In this document: piece after piece, positions 6,878 to 14,345 of the stretch
How positions within the stretch are numbered: the first letter of the stretch is position 1
Layout: the number at the start of each line of letters is the position of its first letter
Position numbers and translations under genes: made by a program
The notes under the pieces: generated by a model
The model's database searches: none
The model's input: only the letters and a program-made list of their open reading frames with translations
What the model was told of the DNA's origin: nothing
Assembly (NCBI GenBank): GCA_910576795.1
Contig: CAJTIX010000027.1
Coordinates: forward strand, 1 to 14,396
Source: an uncultured Bacilli bacterium
GTDB taxonomy: Bacteria; Bacillota_I; Bacilli_A; RF39; UBA660
DNA length: 14,396 nt
Reading direction: 5' to 3'

Positions 6878-7360
6878 ATGAAACTTATCTTTTGTGATGA
6901 ATCAAATCTGATTCTTTTTTTGAACAATCAATCTATTATCTCGGTAGACTTTGAAGAAAGAGAAGAACTAGAAGATTATTTTAGAGAAATATTTTTAAAA
7001 TTAAAAGATTATTACCAAGTAACCATTCAAGGATATTATGTCATTGATGTTTATTTGGATAAACACTATGGTGCGATTATTGAAATGGAAAAAGAAGATT
7101 TGGAATATTTTGAATACGATGAAAATCAAGTAGATATGCGGATCTGTATCCATAAAACACCAATTTTATATGAGCTAGAGGAATACATTCCTTTAGATAC
7201 AAATACATACGATATGATTTGGTATCATGACAAATGGTATGTAAAATTAAAACAAAATATCAGTGATATATGTCTAGGAAGATTACTAGAATATGCACAA
7301 ATTCACTATGAAGATAGTGAACGGATCTTGAAAACAGGAACGCATATAGAAAGATATTAA
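6878..7360 (+). CDS. Unknown acidic protein between engB and der
   Basis: 160 residues, strongly acidic, with many tyrosines, no signal peptide and no membrane helix. Sequence runs from MKLIFCDESN, through an E/D/Y-rich helix (EEREELEDYFREIF) and DLEYFEYDENQVD, to a C-terminal part with YDMIWYHDKWYVKL and ERILKTGTHIE. That last part loosely recalls the C-terminal domain of MecA-type adaptor proteins (an LY-x-G-x-YYL strand followed by a helix), but this is too weak for a name. AGGTGATCAC lies directly before the start. The 48-base gap to engB shows no terminator, so co-transcription with engB is likely. Confidence 0.7.
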   Translation: MKLIFCDESNLILFLNNQSIISVDFEEREELEDYFREIFLKLKDYYQVTIQGYYVIDVYLDKHYGAIIEMEKEDLEYFEYDENQVDMRICIHKTPILYELEEYIPLDTNTYDMIWYHDKWYVKLKQNISDICLGRLLEYAQIHYEDSERILKTGTHIERY

Positions 7361-7370
7361 GTATCTTTTT
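7350..7370 (+). terminator. AT-rich terminator around the stop codon
   Basis: AAAGATA (7350-7356) pairs with TATCTTT (7362-7368), loop TTAAG containing the stop codon, then T residues. Only one G-C pair, so it is probably leaky. Confidence 0.45.
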
Positions 7371-7381
7371 ATTTTGGATTA

Positions 7382-7390
7382 TGTTATAAT
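7382..7390 (+). promoter_or_regulatory. Extended -10 promoter of der
   Basis: TGTTATAAT, 22 bases before the der start. No recognisable -35 at 17 bp. Confidence 0.6.
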
Positions 7391-7412
7391 AGGAAAAAAA
7401 GAGGTGACCATC

Positions 7413-8729
7413 ATGAAAAAACCAGTCGTTGCTTTGGTTGGAAGACCTAATGTAGGAAAATCTACCATATTCAATCGCCTTGTTGGTAAAAAAATATCCA
7501 TCATCGAAGATACTCCTGGTGTCACAAGAGATCGTGTTTATGGAAATGTAACCTATCAAGATTATCAATTTCATTTGATTGATACAGGTGGAATTGATGG
7601 AGCCGATGATTTATTCAACTCTGAAATCAAATTACAAGCAGAACTTGCGATTGATGAAGCGGATATTATTGTTTTTGTAGTGGATGCCAAAGAAGGCTTA
7701 ACAGCAAATGATCTTACCATCAAAGATATGCTTTTAAAAACAAGCAAAAAAGTAATTATCGCAATCAATAAAGTGGACAGTAAACAATCACAAGAACATC
7801 TATATGATTTTTATGAATTAGGATTTGAGCATTATATTCCTGTAAGTGGAGAACAAAATATTGGAATCCAAGAATTGTTAGAAATGATTACAGAAGATTT
7901 TAATGCTTATGAAGAAGAATCCTATGAAGAGGGTACCATCAAATTTTCCATTATTGGAAGACCCAATGTAGGAAAAAGTAGTTTAGTCAATGCGATTTTA
8001 AATGAAGACAGATCCATTGTCAGTAATATCGCAGGAACAACAAGAGATTCCATCGATACACCTTTTACTTACTATGACAAATCCTTTGTTGTAATTGATA
8101 CTGCTGGTATGCGAAAAAAGGGAAAAGTTTATGAGAAAATTGAAAAATATAGTTTATTACGCGCAATGAAGGCCATTGATCGATCTGATGTTTGTTTACT
8201 TGTGATTAATGCAGAAGAAGGAATTATTGAACATGATAAACATATCGCAGGCTATGCGTTAGATGCAGGAAAACCTATTGTAATTGTAGTGAATAAATGG
8301 GATGTTATTGAAAATAAAGACGATCAAATGAAACAATTTACCAAACAAATTCGTGCTGAATTTCAATTCATATCGTATGCACCAATCGTCTTTTTATCTG
8401 CTTTAACCAAAAAAAGAATTCATACCTTATTACCAGAAGTCATTAAGGTATATGAAAATAGTAAAAAAGAAATTAAAACAAGTCTTTTAAATGATGTGAT
8501 CACAGATGCCTATAACTTGAATTTACCACCATCCTATAAAGGAAAAAGACTCAAAATCTATTTTTCAACACAAGTATCCACTTGTCCTCCAACTTTTCAA
8601 ATTCAAGTCAATAGTAAAGGTTTAATTCATTTTTCTTACTCACGTTACTTGGAAAATAAGTTAAGAGAATCTTTTGATTTTGAAGGAACACCTATAGTCC
8701 TACAGTTTAAAAATAAAGGGGAACAATAA
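7413..8729 (+). CDS. der: Ribosome biogenesis GTPase Der (EngA)
   Basis: 438 residues, matching the family (~436). Two consecutive G domains and a C-terminal KH-like domain. G domain 1: GRPNVGKS (10-17), DTGG (57-60), NKVD (119-122). G domain 2: GRPNVGKS (182-189), DTAG (229-232), NKWD (294-297). The KH-like domain covers ~350-436. Der acts in the cytoplasm in 50S ribosomal subunit maturation. Start 7413 (MKKPVVALVG) follows GAGGTGA and matches family N-termini; an in-frame upstream start at 7374 adds 13 residues that overlap the promoter and is rejected. It is convergent with spoIVA; in Bacillus der and spoIVA are also close neighbours, with gpsA and small genes between, so the linkage is ancestral but rearranged. 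Confidence 0.98.
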   Translation: MKKPVVALVGRPNVGKSTIFNRLVGKKISIIEDTPGVTRDRVYGNVTYQDYQFHLIDTGGIDGADDLFNSEIKLQAELAIDEADIIVFVVDAKEGLTANDLTIKDMLLKTSKKVIIAINKVDSKQSQEHLYDFYELGFEHYIPVSGEQNIGIQELLEMITEDFNAYEEESYEEGTIKFSIIGRPNVGKSSLVNAILNEDRSIVSNIAGTTRDSIDTPFTYYDKSFVVIDTAGMRKKGKVYEKIEKYSLLRAMKAIDRSDVCLLVINAEEGIIEHDKHIAGYALDAGKPIVIVVNKWDVIENKDDQMKQFTKQIRAEFQFISYAPIVFLSALTKKRIHTLLPEVIKVYENSKKEIKTSLLNDVITDAYNLNLPPSYKGKRLKIYFSTQVSTCPPTFQIQVNSKGLIHFSYSRYLENKLRESFDFEGTPIVLQFKNKGEQ

Positions 8730-8732
8730 TAC

Positions 8733-8757
8733 AAAAAAAGACAGTGATGTCTTTTTA
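8733..8757. terminator. Bidirectional terminator between der and spoIVA
   Basis: AAAAAGACA (8735-8743) pairs with TGTCTTTTT (8748-8756) over a GTGA (GNRA) tetraloop. The A run before and T run after serve both strands. It overlaps the spoIVA stop codon. Confidence 0.85.
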
Positions 8758-10230
8758 TAATACAATTGCGAATAAATTTCCAGAACCTTTATTGACAAGT
8801 TTAGATAAAGTTGTTTGTAATTTAAATCTTACATTTTCTGGTAATAAAGATAATTTTGCTTGAATACCTTCTTTGACAATGACATCTAAGCTTCTACCGA
8901 AAATTTCACTTTTCCAAATATTTTCAGGTTCTGTATCAGAATCCTTCATCAAATAATCAATTAATTCTTTACTTTGTAATTCAGAGCCGATAATTGGTTC
9001 AAAAGTAGATTCCACATCGACACGAATCATATGAATCGATGGAGCAACGGCCTTTAATTTAATTCCATAACGGCTACCTTGCTTAATGATTTCAGGTGTT
9101 TCTAATTTCATATCCAATAAACTAGGGGATGCGACACCATAACCAGTTTGTTTGACCATCTTAAGTGCAGACTTGATTTGATCATATTCTTGTTTGGCTT
9201 CGTGATAGTCTTGGAATAATTTTAATAATTCAGCACGATTGCCAACATCAATTCCAATAATTTCTTTTAAGACTTGGTTATAAAGTTCTTTTGGTGCTTG
9301 TAATGTAACCGTTACAATACCTGTTGACGTATCTACATCAGATAAATAAGCTTTACTAATATATTCACAATTGGTAAAATGATTTGTAATATTTTCAATA
9401 TCTCTTAATTTATCTATTTCTGTAACACTTTCACGAATTTTTTCAATATAGATTTTTTTAAGCCAATTGTTTGGTGATAAACAAGCAATCCATTCTGGCA
9501 TACTGATATTGACTTCTAATACTGGGAATTCATAAAGTGCTTCTCTTAAAATTGTATAAATGTCTCTTTCCGTCATATTTTCTACACTAATTGGTAGAAC
9601 AGGAACTTGATAAGATTCTTGTAATTTTTCTGCCAATCTTTCAGTTTCTGGTAACATTGGATGACTAGAATTCATAATGACTATAAAAGGTTTTCCAATT
9701 TCTTTTAATTCACCTACAACACGTTCTTCTGCTTCTACATAGTTGTTTCTGGAAATTTCTCCAAAAGAGCCATCAGTTGTAATGACAATTCCGATGGAAG
9801 AATGGTCACGAATGACTTTTTCAGTACCGATCTCAGCAGCTTCCACAAATGGAATCTCATCATCATACCAAGGACATTTGACCATACGAGGTCCATTTTC
9901 GTCTTCATACCCTTTGACACCAGGTATTACATATCCCACACAATCGACAAGACGGATACTAGAAGTAAATTCATCAATTTGAATTTTAGCTGCATTGCTT
10001 GGTACGAATTTTGGCTCTGTTGTCATAATTGTTTTTCCTTGTGCACTTTGTGGAATTTCATCAAGTGCACGTTTTCTTTCATATTCATCTTCAATATTAG
10101 GAACAACTAGGTTTTCAATTACTTTTTTAATAAAGGTTGATTTTCCGGTTCTAACTGCACCTACAACACCTAAGTAAACATCTCCACCAGTTCGTTCTGT
10201 AATACTTTTGATGATATCTATTTTTTCCAT
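8755..10230 (-). CDS. spoIVA: Stage IV sporulation protein A (spore coat ATPase)
   Basis: 491 residues from the chosen start, against 492 in Bacillus subtilis, and recognisable along its whole length. SpoIVA is a cytoskeleton-like ATPase of the mother cell that polymerises around the forespore membrane and forms the basement layer of the coat. Walker A GAVRTGKS is at 24-31. PQSAQGKTIMTTEPKFVP, VDCVGYVIPGVKGYEDENGP and a C-terminal membrane-targeting segment ending GSGNLFAIVL are family hallmarks. Start: the ATG at 10230 gives MEKIDIIK, matching the family N-terminus, with GTAGGG upstream. An in-frame ATG at 10248 adds six residues, lacks a ribosome-binding site and sits near the predicted transcription start. 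It is transcribed alone, convergent with der, probably by sigma-E. Confidence 0.98.
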   Translation of the reverse strand: MEKIDIIKSITERTGGDVYLGVVGAVRTGKSTFIKKVIENLVVPNIEDEYERKRALDEIPQSAQGKTIMTTEPKFVPSNAAKIQIDEFTSSIRLVDCVGYVIPGVKGYEDENGPRMVKCPWYDDEIPFVEAAEIGTEKVIRDHSSIGIVITTDGSFGEISRNNYVEAEERVVGELKEIGKPFIVIMNSSHPMLPETERLAEKLQESYQVPVLPISVENMTERDIYTILREALYEFPVLEVNISMPEWIACLSPNNWLKKIYIEKIRESVTEIDKLRDIENITNHFTNCEYISKAYLSDVDTSTGIVTVTLQAPKELYNQVLKEIIGIDVGNRAELLKLFQDYHEAKQEYDQIKSALKMVKQTGYGVASPSLLDMKLETPEIIKQGSRYGIKLKAVAPSIHMIRVDVESTFEPIIGSELQSKELIDYLMKDSDTEPENIWKSEIFGRSLDVIVKEGIQAKLSLLPENVRFKLQTTLSKLVNKGSGNLFAIVL

Positions 10231-10258
10231 ATAATCCCTACTTTCCATAATTCATTAA

Positions 10259-10287
10259 ACTATATGAAAAAAGGATACTATGTATGA
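10259..10287 (-). promoter_or_regulatory. Candidate sigma-E promoter(s) of spoIVA
   Basis: Minus-strand TCATACA (10287-10281), 14 bases, CATATAGT (10266-10259) resembles the sigma-E pattern (kmATATT, then CATACAnT). A second -10-like CATACATA (10286-10279) overlaps the first -35 but lacks a good -35 of its own. Known sigma-E control of spoIVA supports the reading. Confidence 0.45.
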
Positions 10288-10325
10288 TTAATTTAATAAA
10301 TTAAATCAAAAAATTTGAATATCCA

Positions 10326-10334
10326 TGTTATAAT
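10326..10334 (+). promoter_or_regulatory. Extended -10 promoter of the 10356 gene
   Basis: TGTTATAAT, 21 bases before the GTG start. TTGAAT at 10315 is only 8 bases away and cannot be the -35. Confidence 0.55.
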
Positions 10335-10355
10335 AGATAAAAAGGTAGTGATAGA

Positions 10356-11063
10356 GTGGAAGCAGAGTGGATTCGTAAGAGTAAAGAAAAGTATCAACAA
10401 TTGTTTGAAAGGTTAAGGAAAAATGCACCAAAGGAGGGAAGGTATTTTATCCCTCGTAAATATCGGGATGCAAGAGATTTATATTCTAAAAAAGCACAAA
10501 AAAACGAGATCATAAAGTCTCAAATACAATATGAGAATGAAGTATATGAAAGAATGCAGAATTGCATTCCTGAACAGATTGGAAAAACGTTGGAAACAAT
10601 ATTTGAAAATCCAAATGACGATCTTTGCATTCATAGAACCGACTATTCATTGGAACAGATTACGCAAATTATGTTTCAAAAGGGTATACCTGTTCGTGAT
10701 ACAGATTATACATCCAACCTATCCAAGTTTAAACATTTTCCAACCATACTAGAACAAATCGCAGTTTGTAGTGAATACAAAAATGCGAAAGGTTGTTTGT
10801 TGGTTAGAATTCCAAAAAACAATCAACTTCCTTTATATTATAAGGATCACAATTTTGTACCAAATTTGGAACAATTATTCTTGTTACCAGAATACATATA
10901 TGGATATGTACCTGTCCAAGATGGAGTATTAAAAGATGTGATTTTAAATCCTAATTATGTAGAAAATCATAGTTATAGAGTTGATGATCTATATTATGAT
11001 GAAAGGTTGAATCCTATAGAATATCAAAATGAAATAGAAGAACAAATAGGTAAGAGCAAATAA
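10356..11063 (+). CDS. Unknown protein with faint ADP-ribosyltransferase-like pattern
   Basis: 235 residues starting at GTG 10356; AGGT lies 9 bases upstream and no better start is seen. The first ~70 residues are highly basic and helical. Residues ~88-205 form an alpha/beta region: LCIHRTDYSLEQI (90-102), a QKGI turn, DYTSNLSKF (117-125), a helix, GCLLVRIPK (146-154), LPEYIYGYVPV (177-187) and ILNPNY (196-201). The order Arg (R94), Thr/Ser (T119/S120), Glu (E179) resembles the R-STS-E layout of ADP-ribosyltransferases, but the spacing and the E motif are unconvincing. I do not recognise a named family. It is flanked by spoIVA (divergent) and spoVIF (convergent), yet its promoter looks vegetative. 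Confidence 0.7.
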   Translation: MEAEWIRKSKEKYQQLFERLRKNAPKEGRYFIPRKYRDARDLYSKKAQKNEIIKSQIQYENEVYERMQNCIPEQIGKTLETIFENPNDDLCIHRTDYSLEQITQIMFQKGIPVRDTDYTSNLSKFKHFPTILEQIAVCSEYKNAKGCLLVRIPKNNQLPLYYKDHNFVPNLEQLFLLPEYIYGYVPVQDGVLKDVILNPNYVENHSYRVDDLYYDERLNPIEYQNEIEEQIGKSK

Positions 11064-11083
11064 AAAACTGAAAACTCAGTTTT
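11062..11083. terminator. Bidirectional terminator between 10356 gene and spoVIF
   Basis: AAAACTGA (11064-11071) pairs with TCAGTTTT (11076-11083) over AAAC. Overlaps both stop codons, so convergent genes share it. Confidence 0.75.
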
Positions 11084-11327
11084 ATATAAATTTATCCAAA
11101 TCCTTTGGAACTTGATCATTGACAACCGCACTTACAATCTTATCTTCTTTTTCTTTGGAAACTTCTTTTCCTGTCATTTCTCCTAATTCATGAATAATTT
11201 CTCTTAAAGTTGCCTCATTTTTCAAATCATTTTGTTGTAATTTGGTAGCAAGTTCTAAGATTTTATCCTTTCCAACATTGGTCTTTTTTTCTACTTTATT
11301 AAAAAAACTATCTGAAAAATTGAACAT
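11082..11327 (-). CDS. spoVIF: Stage VI sporulation protein F
   Basis: 81 residues, close to the 88 or so of the Bacillus protein (YjcC). Recognised by the N-terminal FFNKVEKKTNVGKDKILELA segment (helical, as in the family), then LREIIHELGEMTGKEVSKEKEDKIV, and a short tail. In Bacillus it acts in the mother cell late in sporulation, in coat assembly and spore resistance, under sigma-K. Start 11327 follows the strong AGGAGGG. The sigma-K-like promoter directly upstream fits that regulation. It lies downstream of the CBS gene on the same strand, 52 bases away. Confidence 0.88.
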   Translation of the reverse strand: MFNFSDSFFNKVEKKTNVGKDKILELATKLQQNDLKNEATLREIIHELGEMTGKEVSKEKEDKIVSAVVNDQVPKDLDKFI

Positions 11328-11344
11328 CGTAATCCCTCCTAAAA

Positions 11345-11372
11345 TAATATATGTCGATTAGAAAGAAGGGTT
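11345..11372 (-). promoter_or_regulatory. Candidate sigma-K promoter of spoVIF
   Basis: Minus-strand AACC (11372-11369), 15 bases, CATATATTA (11353-11345), matching the sigma-K pattern AC followed by CATAnnnTA. Confidence 0.55.
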
Positions 11373-11379
11373 ATTGTTT

Positions 11380-11829
11380 TTATAAATAAAAGGAATCAAT
11401 TTCCAAATCTTCTTGTGCTTCATGTACTCTATTTTGGTCAATTTGCTTTAAAGTATCTACCAATTGTTTTTCTTGGACATGGTCTAATAAATCACTGATG
11501 GAAATGACACCAACCACTTTTTTTTGATTTGTCACTAAAATACGCTTCACTTGAGTATGAGACATTAGCTCTAATAGTTCTTGTGTAGAAGCATTTTGTT
11601 CTATATAGATTACATGGTGTGTAATATAGTTTTCAATAGGTGAGGTGGAATCTGCGTGGTTCGCAAGTGCTTTTATTACCAAATCGCGGTCAGTAATCAC
11701 ACCGACTATTTTATTTTCTTTCGCAATCGGTAAAAAACCAATATTATGTTGTTTCATTTGTTCTGCAATCGTACCAATAGAATCTTCTAATTTTCCAACA
11801 ATAACAGGACTACTCATAAATTGTTCCAT
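11380..11829 (-). CDS. CBS-pair protein, YhcV-like
   Basis: 149 residues made of two CBS motifs: the first at ~1-58 with GVITDRDL (43-50), the second at ~65-118 with GVISISDL (107-114), then an acidic tail. Such pairs bind adenosine nucleotides and act as sensors; the partner is unknown. The size and sequence style resemble Bacillus YhcV. Start 11829 (MEQFMSSP) is chosen because family members begin at the first CBS motif and GGTGAT precedes it. An in-frame ATG at 11952 adds 41 residues that would run through the promoter and into the divergent yunB gene. The sigma-G-like promoter suggests forespore expression. Confidence 0.85.
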   Translation of the reverse strand: MEQFMSSPVIVGKLEDSIGTIAEQMKQHNIGFLPIAKENKIVGVITDRDLVIKALANHADSTSPIENYITHHVIYIEQNASTQELLELMSHTQVKRILVTNQKKVVGVISISDLLDHVQEKQLVDTLKQIDQNRVHEAQEDLEIDSFYL

Positions 11830-11843
11830 AAAATCACCATTTA

Positions 11844-11873
11844 TAGTATGAAATAAGTTAGCTTGTTTATACA
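11844..11873 (-). promoter_or_regulatory. Candidate sigma-G promoter of the CBS gene
   Basis: Minus-strand TGTATA (11873-11868), 17 bases, CATACTA (11850-11844). Consensus sigma-G is TGAATA, 17-18 bp, CATACTA, so 12 of 13 positions match. It leaves a leader of only about eight bases, which is a caveat. Confidence 0.55.
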
Positions 11874-11879
11874 TAAAAT
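11872..11879 (+). promoter_or_regulatory. Weak sigma-E-like -10 before yunB
   Basis: CATAAAAT matches CATACAnT at 7 of 8 positions, but the -35 is poor and the distance to the start (15 bases) is short. It overlaps the -35 of the divergent CBS promoter. Confidence 0.25.
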
Positions 11880-11894
11880 GAATTAGGTGGTTGT

Positions 11895-12656
11895 ATGCGA
11901 AGGCGAATTCATTTAAAAAAGAAATATTTAATTTTTGAGCATAAAAATACAAAATGGAACCTTTTAATTGGGATTGTTGTGTTATTGGTGCTTGCGCTTG
12001 TTCTCGTATTTCGATTGATCAACAAAAAGGTAACACCGATTTTAATGGAATATGCAGAATTACAAGTAGGACGCATGGCAACACAAGTCATTAGACAGGC
12101 CGTATCAACAGAAGTAACAGATAAAATATCTGTAGATGATTTATTTTTAATTACAAGAGATTCTGCTGGAGATATTAAGACAATTGATTTAAATCCAATC
12201 AATGTCAATCGGATGACAGGACTTGTAACCGAAAAAGTAAGTGAGTATCTTACCAAAGTAGAAATTGGTGAGATTGATAATTTGAATTTATCTGCAGAAT
12301 TATTTGATAGTAAAAAAGTGAAAAAAGGTATTATTTTTGAAATTCCATCTGGTATTGTATTTAAAAATCCTATTTTAACCAATATTGGTCCTAAGATCCC
12401 TGTGAAATTAAATTTGATTGGTGATATCGCAACTGATATCAAAACCAAAATTACCAATTATGGAATCAATAATGCCTTAATTGAAGTGGTGGTATATGTA
12501 GAGGTAACGGAACAAGTCATCCTACCTTTTGCCTCTAAAAGGGTAACTGTGGAAATGAATGTTCCAATCGCTTTAAAATTGATACAAGGAACAGTTCCAA
12601 ATTACTATTTCAGCGGAAATGCATCCGATACCAATTTATCAATCCCAATTTCATAA
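11895..12656 (+). CDS. yunB: Sporulation protein YunB
   Basis: 253 residues, against ~254 in Bacillus. A basic N-terminal tail is followed by one membrane helix (~21-41), then the hallmark NKKVTPILMEYAELQVGRMATQVI (43-66) and an extracytoplasmic domain with repeated beta-like segments (GIVFKNPILTNIGPKIPVKLNLIGDI). YunB belongs to the sigma-E regulon in Bacillus and is needed for normal spore formation; its molecular role is unclear. Start 11895 follows AGGTGG. It is divergent from the CBS gene, and yutD follows on the same strand after a terminator. In Bacillus yunB and yutD also lie close together. Confidence 0.93.
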   Translation: MRRRIHLKKKYLIFEHKNTKWNLLIGIVVLLVLALVLVFRLINKKVTPILMEYAELQVGRMATQVIRQAVSTEVTDKISVDDLFLITRDSAGDIKTIDLNPINVNRMTGLVTEKVSEYLTKVEIGEIDNLNLSAELFDSKKVKKGIIFEIPSGIVFKNPILTNIGPKIPVKLNLIGDIATDIKTKITNYGINNALIEVVVYVEVTEQVILPFASKRVTVEMNVPIALKLIQGTVPNYYFSGNASDTNLSIPIS

Positions 12657-12700
12657 ATTTTATATGGTATTACATTGCTAGGTAACAAAATCAAATATAC

Positions 12701-12723
12701 GATGCCCTTAGGCATTTTTTTTT
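12701..12723 (+). terminator. Terminator of yunB
   Basis: ATGCC (12702-12706) pairs with GGCAT (12711-12715) over CTTA, followed by nine T. Confidence 0.8.
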
Positions 12724-12734
12724 GAAATAGAACA

Positions 12735-12743
12735 TGTTATAAT
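12735..12743 (+). promoter_or_regulatory. Extended -10 promoter of yutD
   Basis: TGTTATAAT, 21 bases before the start. The position of a -35 falls in the T run of the preceding terminator. Confidence 0.6.
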
Positions 12744-12764
12744 ATCTAATAAGGATGTGATGAT

Positions 12765-13046
12765 ATGAAAGTAGTAACAATCAATAATATAGAATATGAA
12801 ATGATAGAAGACTATAAAAATGGATTTGATCAAGAGGCTACCCAAGAAAAATTAACAGAATATTTTACTCCTTTTGATTATATTGTAGGAGATTGGGCCT
12901 ATGGAAAATTACGATTAAAAGGATTTTGTGAAAAGACCAATTCGATTTATAGAGAATTAAATGATATTCAAAATAAAGAGAACTATATTAAAAATGAATG
13001 CGCATATGAGTGCAAGTATTTTGTACTCAAAAAAGTAACGAAATAA
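12765..13046 (+). CDS. yutD: YutD family protein (DUF1027)
   Basis: 93 residues, full length for the family. Identified from IEYEMIEDYKNGFDQEA (9-25), the conserved FDYIVGDWAYGKLRLKGF (37-54) and the C-terminal CAYECKYFVLKK (79-90) with its paired cysteines. A small cytoplasmic protein of unknown function, widespread in Bacilli. The start is preceded by AAGGATGTGAT. The next gene begins 27 bases later without a terminator, so the two are likely one operon. Confidence 0.93.
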   Translation: MKVVTINNIEYEMIEDYKNGFDQEATQEKLTEYFTPFDYIVGDWAYGKLRLKGFCEKTNSIYRELNDIQNKENYIKNECAYECKYFVLKKVTK

Positions 13047-13073
13047 TTGGAATGATGGAAAGGGGTCTTTCAT

Positions 13074-14270
13074 ATGAAGAAAAAGATCATTGTACTGGTT
13101 GTTTTCATTATTTTACTTATAATAACTTATTTTTTGTGGCAATATCTTAGAGTCAAATATGCCAAAATAGAGGTGACTTTAGTAGATAACCTCACCTTAG
13201 AATTCAGTGAAAAGAAAAATGTATCTTCTTATATTGAAAGTATCAATGGTAAGATTGTAGATGATTATATCATTGATTCTACAGAATTGGGTAAAAAAGA
13301 AGTAACATTTCAATTCATTAATGAAGATAAAATCAAAGTAAAATATTCTTACACAGTAGAAGTAGTAGATACAAAAGAACCCCTAATATGGTTAGGCAGT
13401 AGTTATCGTGTTCCCGTTGGTAGTGATATCAATTTAACGGATAAAATTTTATGTGGAGATAATTATGATCATAGACCGAACTGCTATATCGAAGGGGATT
13501 ATGATTTGAATACTGTTGGAATCTATCCTCTGGTATTTAAAGCCGTAGATAGTAGTGGAAATGAAGAAAGTGTTTCCTTTGATTTAAATGTGTATCAACC
13601 AAGTAACCAATCATCACAAAATTCCAAACCAACCACATATACTAACTTTGATGACATAATAAGAAAACATAAAAATGATTCCACTAAAATTGGAATCGAT
13701 GTATCCAGTTGGCAAGGAACTATTGATTTTGAAAAAATAAAAAATGCAGGGGTAGAATTTATCATTGTAAGAGTAGGTGGTACAAAGGGTACCAATGGAG
13801 AATATTTTTTGGACAAACAGTTTGAAAGAAATATGAAAGAAGCTGCTCGTTATGGAATAGATGTTGGTGTTTATTTTTATTCTTACGCCGATTCTATAGA
13901 AGGGGCAAAAAAAGATGCGGAATGGGTAATTGATCAAATCAAAAATTATAAGGTGACTTTACCAATCACATTTGACTGGGAAGAATGGGCTTATTTTAAT
14001 GATTATAATATAAGTTTCTTTGGATTAACCAATATGGCTGAAGTATTTTTAAGTACAGTTGAAAAAGCGGGATATAAGGGGATGCTATATAGTAGTAAAC
14101 TATATTTGGAAAAAGTTTGGTTAGAAACGGATTACGATATTTGGTTAGCACATTATACAGAACAAACCAATTATGAGGGAAACTATAAAATATGGCAATT
14201 ATGTGATAATGGTAAAATTGATGGAATAGAAGGAACTGTTGACATCAATGTTATGTATCTAAATCATTAA
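13074..14270 (+). CDS. Membrane-anchored GH25 muramidase with Ig-like stalk
   Basis: 398 residues. An uncleaved N-terminal membrane anchor (~5-24) is followed by a beta-rich stalk: segment 31-97, then an Ig-like/DUF5011-type domain at ~98-175 (VDTKEP...TVGIYPLVFKAVDSSGNEES) with a likely disulfide C127-C137. A serine/asparagine-rich linker (~176-190) leads to a glycoside hydrolase 25 domain at ~203-398. Catalytic features are present: GIDVSSWQG (207-215, D209), FDWE (300-303, D301 and catalytic E303) and VDIN (389-392). It should cleave the N-acetylmuramic acid-N-acetylglucosamine bond of peptidoglycan from the outer face of the membrane, in wall remodelling. The anchor argues against a phage endolysin. 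AAGGGG precedes the start; likely co-transcribed with yutD. Confidence 0.93.
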   Translation: MKKKIIVLVVFIILLIITYFLWQYLRVKYAKIEVTLVDNLTLEFSEKKNVSSYIESINGKIVDDYIIDSTELGKKEVTFQFINEDKIKVKYSYTVEVVDTKEPLIWLGSSYRVPVGSDINLTDKILCGDNYDHRPNCYIEGDYDLNTVGIYPLVFKAVDSSGNEESVSFDLNVYQPSNQSSQNSKPTTYTNFDDIIRKHKNDSTKIGIDVSSWQGTIDFEKIKNAGVEFIIVRVGGTKGTNGEYFLDKQFERNMKEAARYGIDVGVYFYSYADSIEGAKKDAEWVIDQIKNYKVTLPITFDWEEWAYFNDYNISFFGLTNMAEVFLSTVEKAGYKGMLYSSKLYLEKVWLETDYDIWLAHYTEQTNYEGNYKIWQLCDNGKIDGIEGTVDINVMYLNH

Positions 14271-14292
14271 GAAATATTATGGAATTATTTTG

Positions 14293-14317
14293 AAGGAAAT
14301 CGAAAGATTTCTTTTTT
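14293..14317 (+). terminator. Terminator of the yutD-GH25 unit
   Basis: GAAATC (14296-14301) pairs with GATTTC (14306-14311) over a GAAA tetraloop, followed by six T. Confidence 0.85.
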
Positions 14318-14345
14318 AAGAAGGAAAAAGAAAAATCATCTTGTA

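Noticed and set aside
11830..11952. N-terminal extension of the CBS protein to 11952
   Set aside because: It overlaps the divergent yunB start and the predicted promoter, and CBS proteins of this type begin at the first motif.
12722..12727. TTGAAA as -35 of yutD
   Set aside because: Only 10 bases from the -10 box, too short for sigma-A.
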